Positions 15,001-16,153 of a stretch of DNA of 16,153 bases are shown piece after piece. The stretch lies in contig DATNFP010000209.1 in NCBI GenBank assembly GCA_035606335.1, positions 1-16,153 of the forward strand, in the 5' to 3' direction. The notes beneath the pieces were generated by a model. The model had not been told where the DNA came from. It made no database searches and was given only the letters and a program-made list of their open reading frames with translations. Both the position numbers and the translations under genes were made by a program. Source of the DNA: DATNFP01 sp035606335 (GTDB lineage Bacteria; Bacteroidota; Bacteroidia; Chitinophagales; Chitinophagaceae). Position 1 is the stretch's first letter. Each line of letters begins with the position of its first letter.

Positions 15001-15073
15001 TCAAAAAAGACCTTTTAAGTTGTGATACAACTGTGCTAACCGGCTTTCCTGATATCTTATTTGAGGGCATCAT
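12056..15073 (-). CDS. hybrid sensor histidine kinase CHASE3-PAS-PAS-HisKA-HATPase-REC-HPt
   Basis: A 1005-residue multidomain sensor. A transmembrane helix at about 23-45 and another at 194-215 bracket a periplasmic helical domain (46-190) of CHASE3 type (EYLLTRDPAYVEKLNEYV, then NLSSLTHDNEEEREGLKEL). Two PAS domains follow: about 232-350 (YKTLVENSG, VVNSRGVIKFAS) and 370-482 (IYIKDLQGRYILVNKQMEEF). The HisKA H-box FLANMSHEIRTPMNG carries the phospho-acceptor His512. The ATPase has the N-box (LAGNAIKFT), G1 (DTGIGIAENK, from 661) and G2 (GGTGLGLAI, from 690). The receiver domain (752-868) has acidic ED at 758-759, phospho-acceptor Asp802 (LMDLQMPEVDG), and Lys853. The C-terminal HPt has AHFLKSS with His942. 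The chain is a complete four-step His-Asp-His relay, but no response regulator with a DNA-binding output is adjacent. ATG at 15071-15073 and a second Met at 15070 are equally possible starts. It is divergent from the polysaccharide gene. Confidence 0.95.
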   Translation of the reverse strand: MMPSNKISGKPVSTVVSQLKRSFLIINSTIAVFFIIYLLQAYVLYERSSESDQLVIHTNDVINNIKSADADNQKIESSLNEYLLTRDPAYVEKLNEYVAHIKTDIANLSSLTHDNEEEREGLKELVKLIDQKITLSQGIVAKINSNNGTLVSEPETFQIINESIDRYIESMKQRQNSLLHLRTNNNRYYSKARVVFSLISYILISIFLVIALYKINQNVRKRAIAEQKARINEVKYKTLVENSGLTTLVVNSRGVIKFASKNVYDLAGLRAKDLLDVHILRCMPKAFIDQVSDIMKAVAATGSYNNTFELQIFTSTGINKWISCRVFPVTNDDSEVREWQVIIWDINDDKMLQQEIEEMEAERTMQQKLIQDIIDNIPSVIYIKDLQGRYILVNKQMEEFMGIKAGTIIGSTDRQLIIDKEKYNENKLADERVLKFKSFTTMEEVVQINGKLHYYLVTKFPLFDNLKNVKNICGLATEITDRKESELKLLNAKKEAEKARIAQEAFLANMSHEIRTPMNGIMGMGNLLMGTDLNQEQKEFTENIQESARNLLSIINDILDFSKIKSGKFQFDQSPFKVKQTIMKAIYPLRFKADEKMVKLNIFISDTVPEVLIGDPIRLQQIFINLAGNAIKFTSYGSVDINVSGFGEKDGKIFLQADIKDTGIGIAENKLEYIFESFTQNNLNTSRQYGGTGLGLAIVKQLVELQNGHVFAKSTLGRGSTFSFSIPFQLGQETKMPGNSLHGEYNNVLDGISILVAEDNLINQKVVRNTLQKQGAKVNIVVNGQEAIEEMKQHVYDLILMDLQMPEVDGYKATRYIRNVIKSDIPILAMTADAIKGESEKCFEAGMTGFISKPFEPNDLYQQILSVTREKTHIELTENTHTQDMQQNNVDFTFLYEISDQDPSYIHDVIEIFLETMPEGLEKLKDLILETDDWDAISKQAHFLKSSVSVIKVGNMFEELNRIELLGKQETGRDEIEKLLKTLLASFDQAHPILIEEKEKQKLAK

Positions 15074-15469
15074 TAATCAATATTTTAATTCTATCATCTC
15101 CCTCATCCATCTATATGAAGCAAAATAATTATTGATTTACGATATGGTTGATATGACAGAGCCTTATTAACAAATGGTTATCTAATTCGGTTTCTCGATA
15201 TTTACATTGCATAATTTTTACATGTTTATATAGCATAATTTGATATGCTTATATTTAGCGAACATCTTTACAAATATCAAAAAATTTAATTTAACTTATG
15301 CTGTAAGGCCACGATTGGGACAATTGTATCTCTCTCTAATTGGTAATAGAGAAATAATTCATAATATTTTTATAATATAACCTAATCAACTATTTTTGCT
15401 TAAAGGATTTGGGAACATCATAGAAAGGCGTATAAAGAAAAGAGAGAGTGAAAACTAACCAAATACACT
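15074..15469. other. 396-bp divergent intergenic region, AT-rich, no gene seen
   Basis: Between the kinase and polysaccharide genes. Short frames here are under 20 codons and look random. Two copies of GCATAATTT (15209-15217, 15233-15241) sit 24 bp apart, with further similarity around TTATAT. The second copy also forms an inverted repeat (GCATA, 6-nt loop, TATGC). A candidate -7 box is at 15391-15398. The rest shows no recognisable site. It must contain the starts of both divergent transcripts. Confidence 0.6.
15391..15398 (+). promoter_or_regulatory. candidate -7 box for the polysaccharide biosynthesis gene
   Basis: TATTTTTG matches TAnnTTTG, 71 bp upstream of the ATG at 15470. TTTTT around 15367-15371 would be the upstream element with imperfect TTTG match, at about the right spacing. 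If used, the leader would be about 65 nt. Confidence 0.4.
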
Positions 15470-16153
15470 ATGCAATATAGATTGAAGATTCTACCCCGCT
15501 GGATAATATTTTTACTTGATCTATTTTGTATCCAATTCTCCCTATTTTTTTCATTTTTATTACGATTCAACTTTAATTTACCTGAAATCAGCAGGTATGA
15601 GTTAAAAGTTGCGCTAATAGTTGCCCCTGCAATAAATGCAATATTATTCTATCTATTTAAGAGTTATGCAGGTATTATAAGACATACTAATATTGAAGAT
15701 ACCTTTAGATTACTTATTGTCAACTTTGTAGCATCCCTAACATATTTTGCTATCAACCTGGCTATGTATAGCCACTACAATGGAATGCACTTCTTTCCAT
15801 TTTCTGTAATTGCCATAAACTTCTTCACAATCAATTTTATCCTTATTTCTTACCGCTTACTGGTTAGATACTGTTTTAAGTTTTATAGTCTACACAGAGG
15901 AGTAGAACAAAACAAAATTAAGGCAGCTGTTTACGATACCAGTGAACAGGGATTACATATAAAGAGTGTAATCAACGACCTTCCGGGGGGTGACATTTAT
16001 ATTTCGGCTTTTCTTGATGATATAGTTGGTAAAGGGGGTAAATTGATGGAAAGCCTGCCTATTTATCATACAGATGAACAAAGCATAAAGAAACTGAAGG
16101 AAGAAGGATTTGAGTTGCTGATCATTGCCAACAGAAACATACATAAAGATAAA
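15470..16153 (+). CDS. CapD/FlaA1-like polysaccharide biosynthesis membrane protein (3' end beyond window)
   Basis: The frame from ATG 15470 is open for 228 codons to the right edge. The N-terminus (MQYRLKILPRWIIFLLDLFC) and membrane segments at about 11-31, 47-63, 82-100 and 110-132 match the N-terminal region of nucleotide-sugar epimerase/dehydratase proteins such as WbpM, PglF and CapD; FLLRFNFNLP and FKSYAGIIRHTNIEDTFRL are characteristic. A cytosolic Rossmann-like domain begins near 150 (KAAVYDTSEQGLHIKSVIND, later ISAFLDD and LPIYHTDEQSIKKL). The usual GAGEAG loop after the first strand is replaced by DTSEQG. The catalytic short-chain dehydrogenase domain (UDP-sugar 4,6-dehydratase or epimerase) would lie outside the window. 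It probably starts a capsule, O-antigen or exopolysaccharide cluster. The divergent hybrid kinase could regulate it, but no evidence is seen beyond position. AGAGAGAG about 20 bp upstream of the ATG is too far for a good ribosome-binding site. Confidence 0.85.
   Translation, partial: MQYRLKILPRWIIFLLDLFCIQFSLFFSFLLRFNFNLPEISRYELKVALIVAPAINAILFYLFKSYAGIIRHTNIEDTFRLLIVNFVASLTYFAINLAMYSHYNGMHFFPFSVIAINFFTINFILISYRLLVRYCFKFYSLHRGVEQNKIKAAVYDTSEQGLHIKSVINDLPGGDIYISAFLDDIVGKGGKLMESLPIYHTDEQSIKKLKEEGFELLIIANRNIHKDK

Overview
The window looks like a chromosomal segment of a Bacteroidota bacterium, probably of the Chitinophagaceae/Chitinophagales type. The evidence is the low G+C content, several TAnnTTTG promoter boxes typical of this phylum (one with a TTTG box 21 bp upstream), lipoproteins and outer-membrane beta-barrel proteins with Bacteroidota-style signal peptides, a GH3-family adenylating enzyme, an Ala/Lys-rich histone-like protein, and a pseudouridine synthase with a long charged disordered N-terminus. 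No single marker fixes the genus. I see no mobile element, CRISPR array, tRNA or rRNA; this reads as ordinary core and accessory chromosome.

Left block (1-2260, all minus strand). Read in the direction of transcription, it holds the ribosomal pair rplU-rpmA behind a clear Bacteroidota promoter, a 66-aa histone H1-like protein closed by a good intrinsic terminator, a 91-aa membrane protein, and a PstS-like phosphate-binding lipoprotein that runs off the left edge. Middle block (2371-8406): a secreted protein of unknown function and a GH3-family acyl-adenylating enzyme on plus, then a 71-aa acidic protein that collides tail to tail with an amidohydrolase. The amidohydrolase lies just downstream of an RluB-type pseudouridine synthase gene on minus, and the two probably form an operon. 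The synthase carries four tandem 35-aa repeats.

Right block (8525-16153). A lone predicted outer-membrane protein is followed by a compact three-gene plus-strand operon: ECF sigma factor, single-pass anti-sigma-like protein without zinc ligands, and an outer-membrane beta-barrel protein. Four degenerate 11-bp repeats lie upstream of this operon. It faces a small lipoprotein gene across a strong hairpin. A 1005-residue CHASE3-PAS-PAS-HisKA-HATPase-REC-HPt hybrid kinase follows on minus. Divergent from it, after 396 bp of AT-rich non-coding DNA, begins a membrane polysaccharide-biosynthesis protein (CapD/FlaA1-like N-terminus) that runs off the right edge and probably opens a surface-polysaccharide cluster.

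I found no convincing undescribed multi-gene system. The observations most worth checking are the phased repeats upstream of the sigma-factor operon, the zinc-less anti-sigma/beta-barrel module, the repeat-bearing pseudouridine synthase, the orphan GH3 enzyme, the degenerate glycine motif in the polysaccharide protein, and two hairpins that enclose stop codons.
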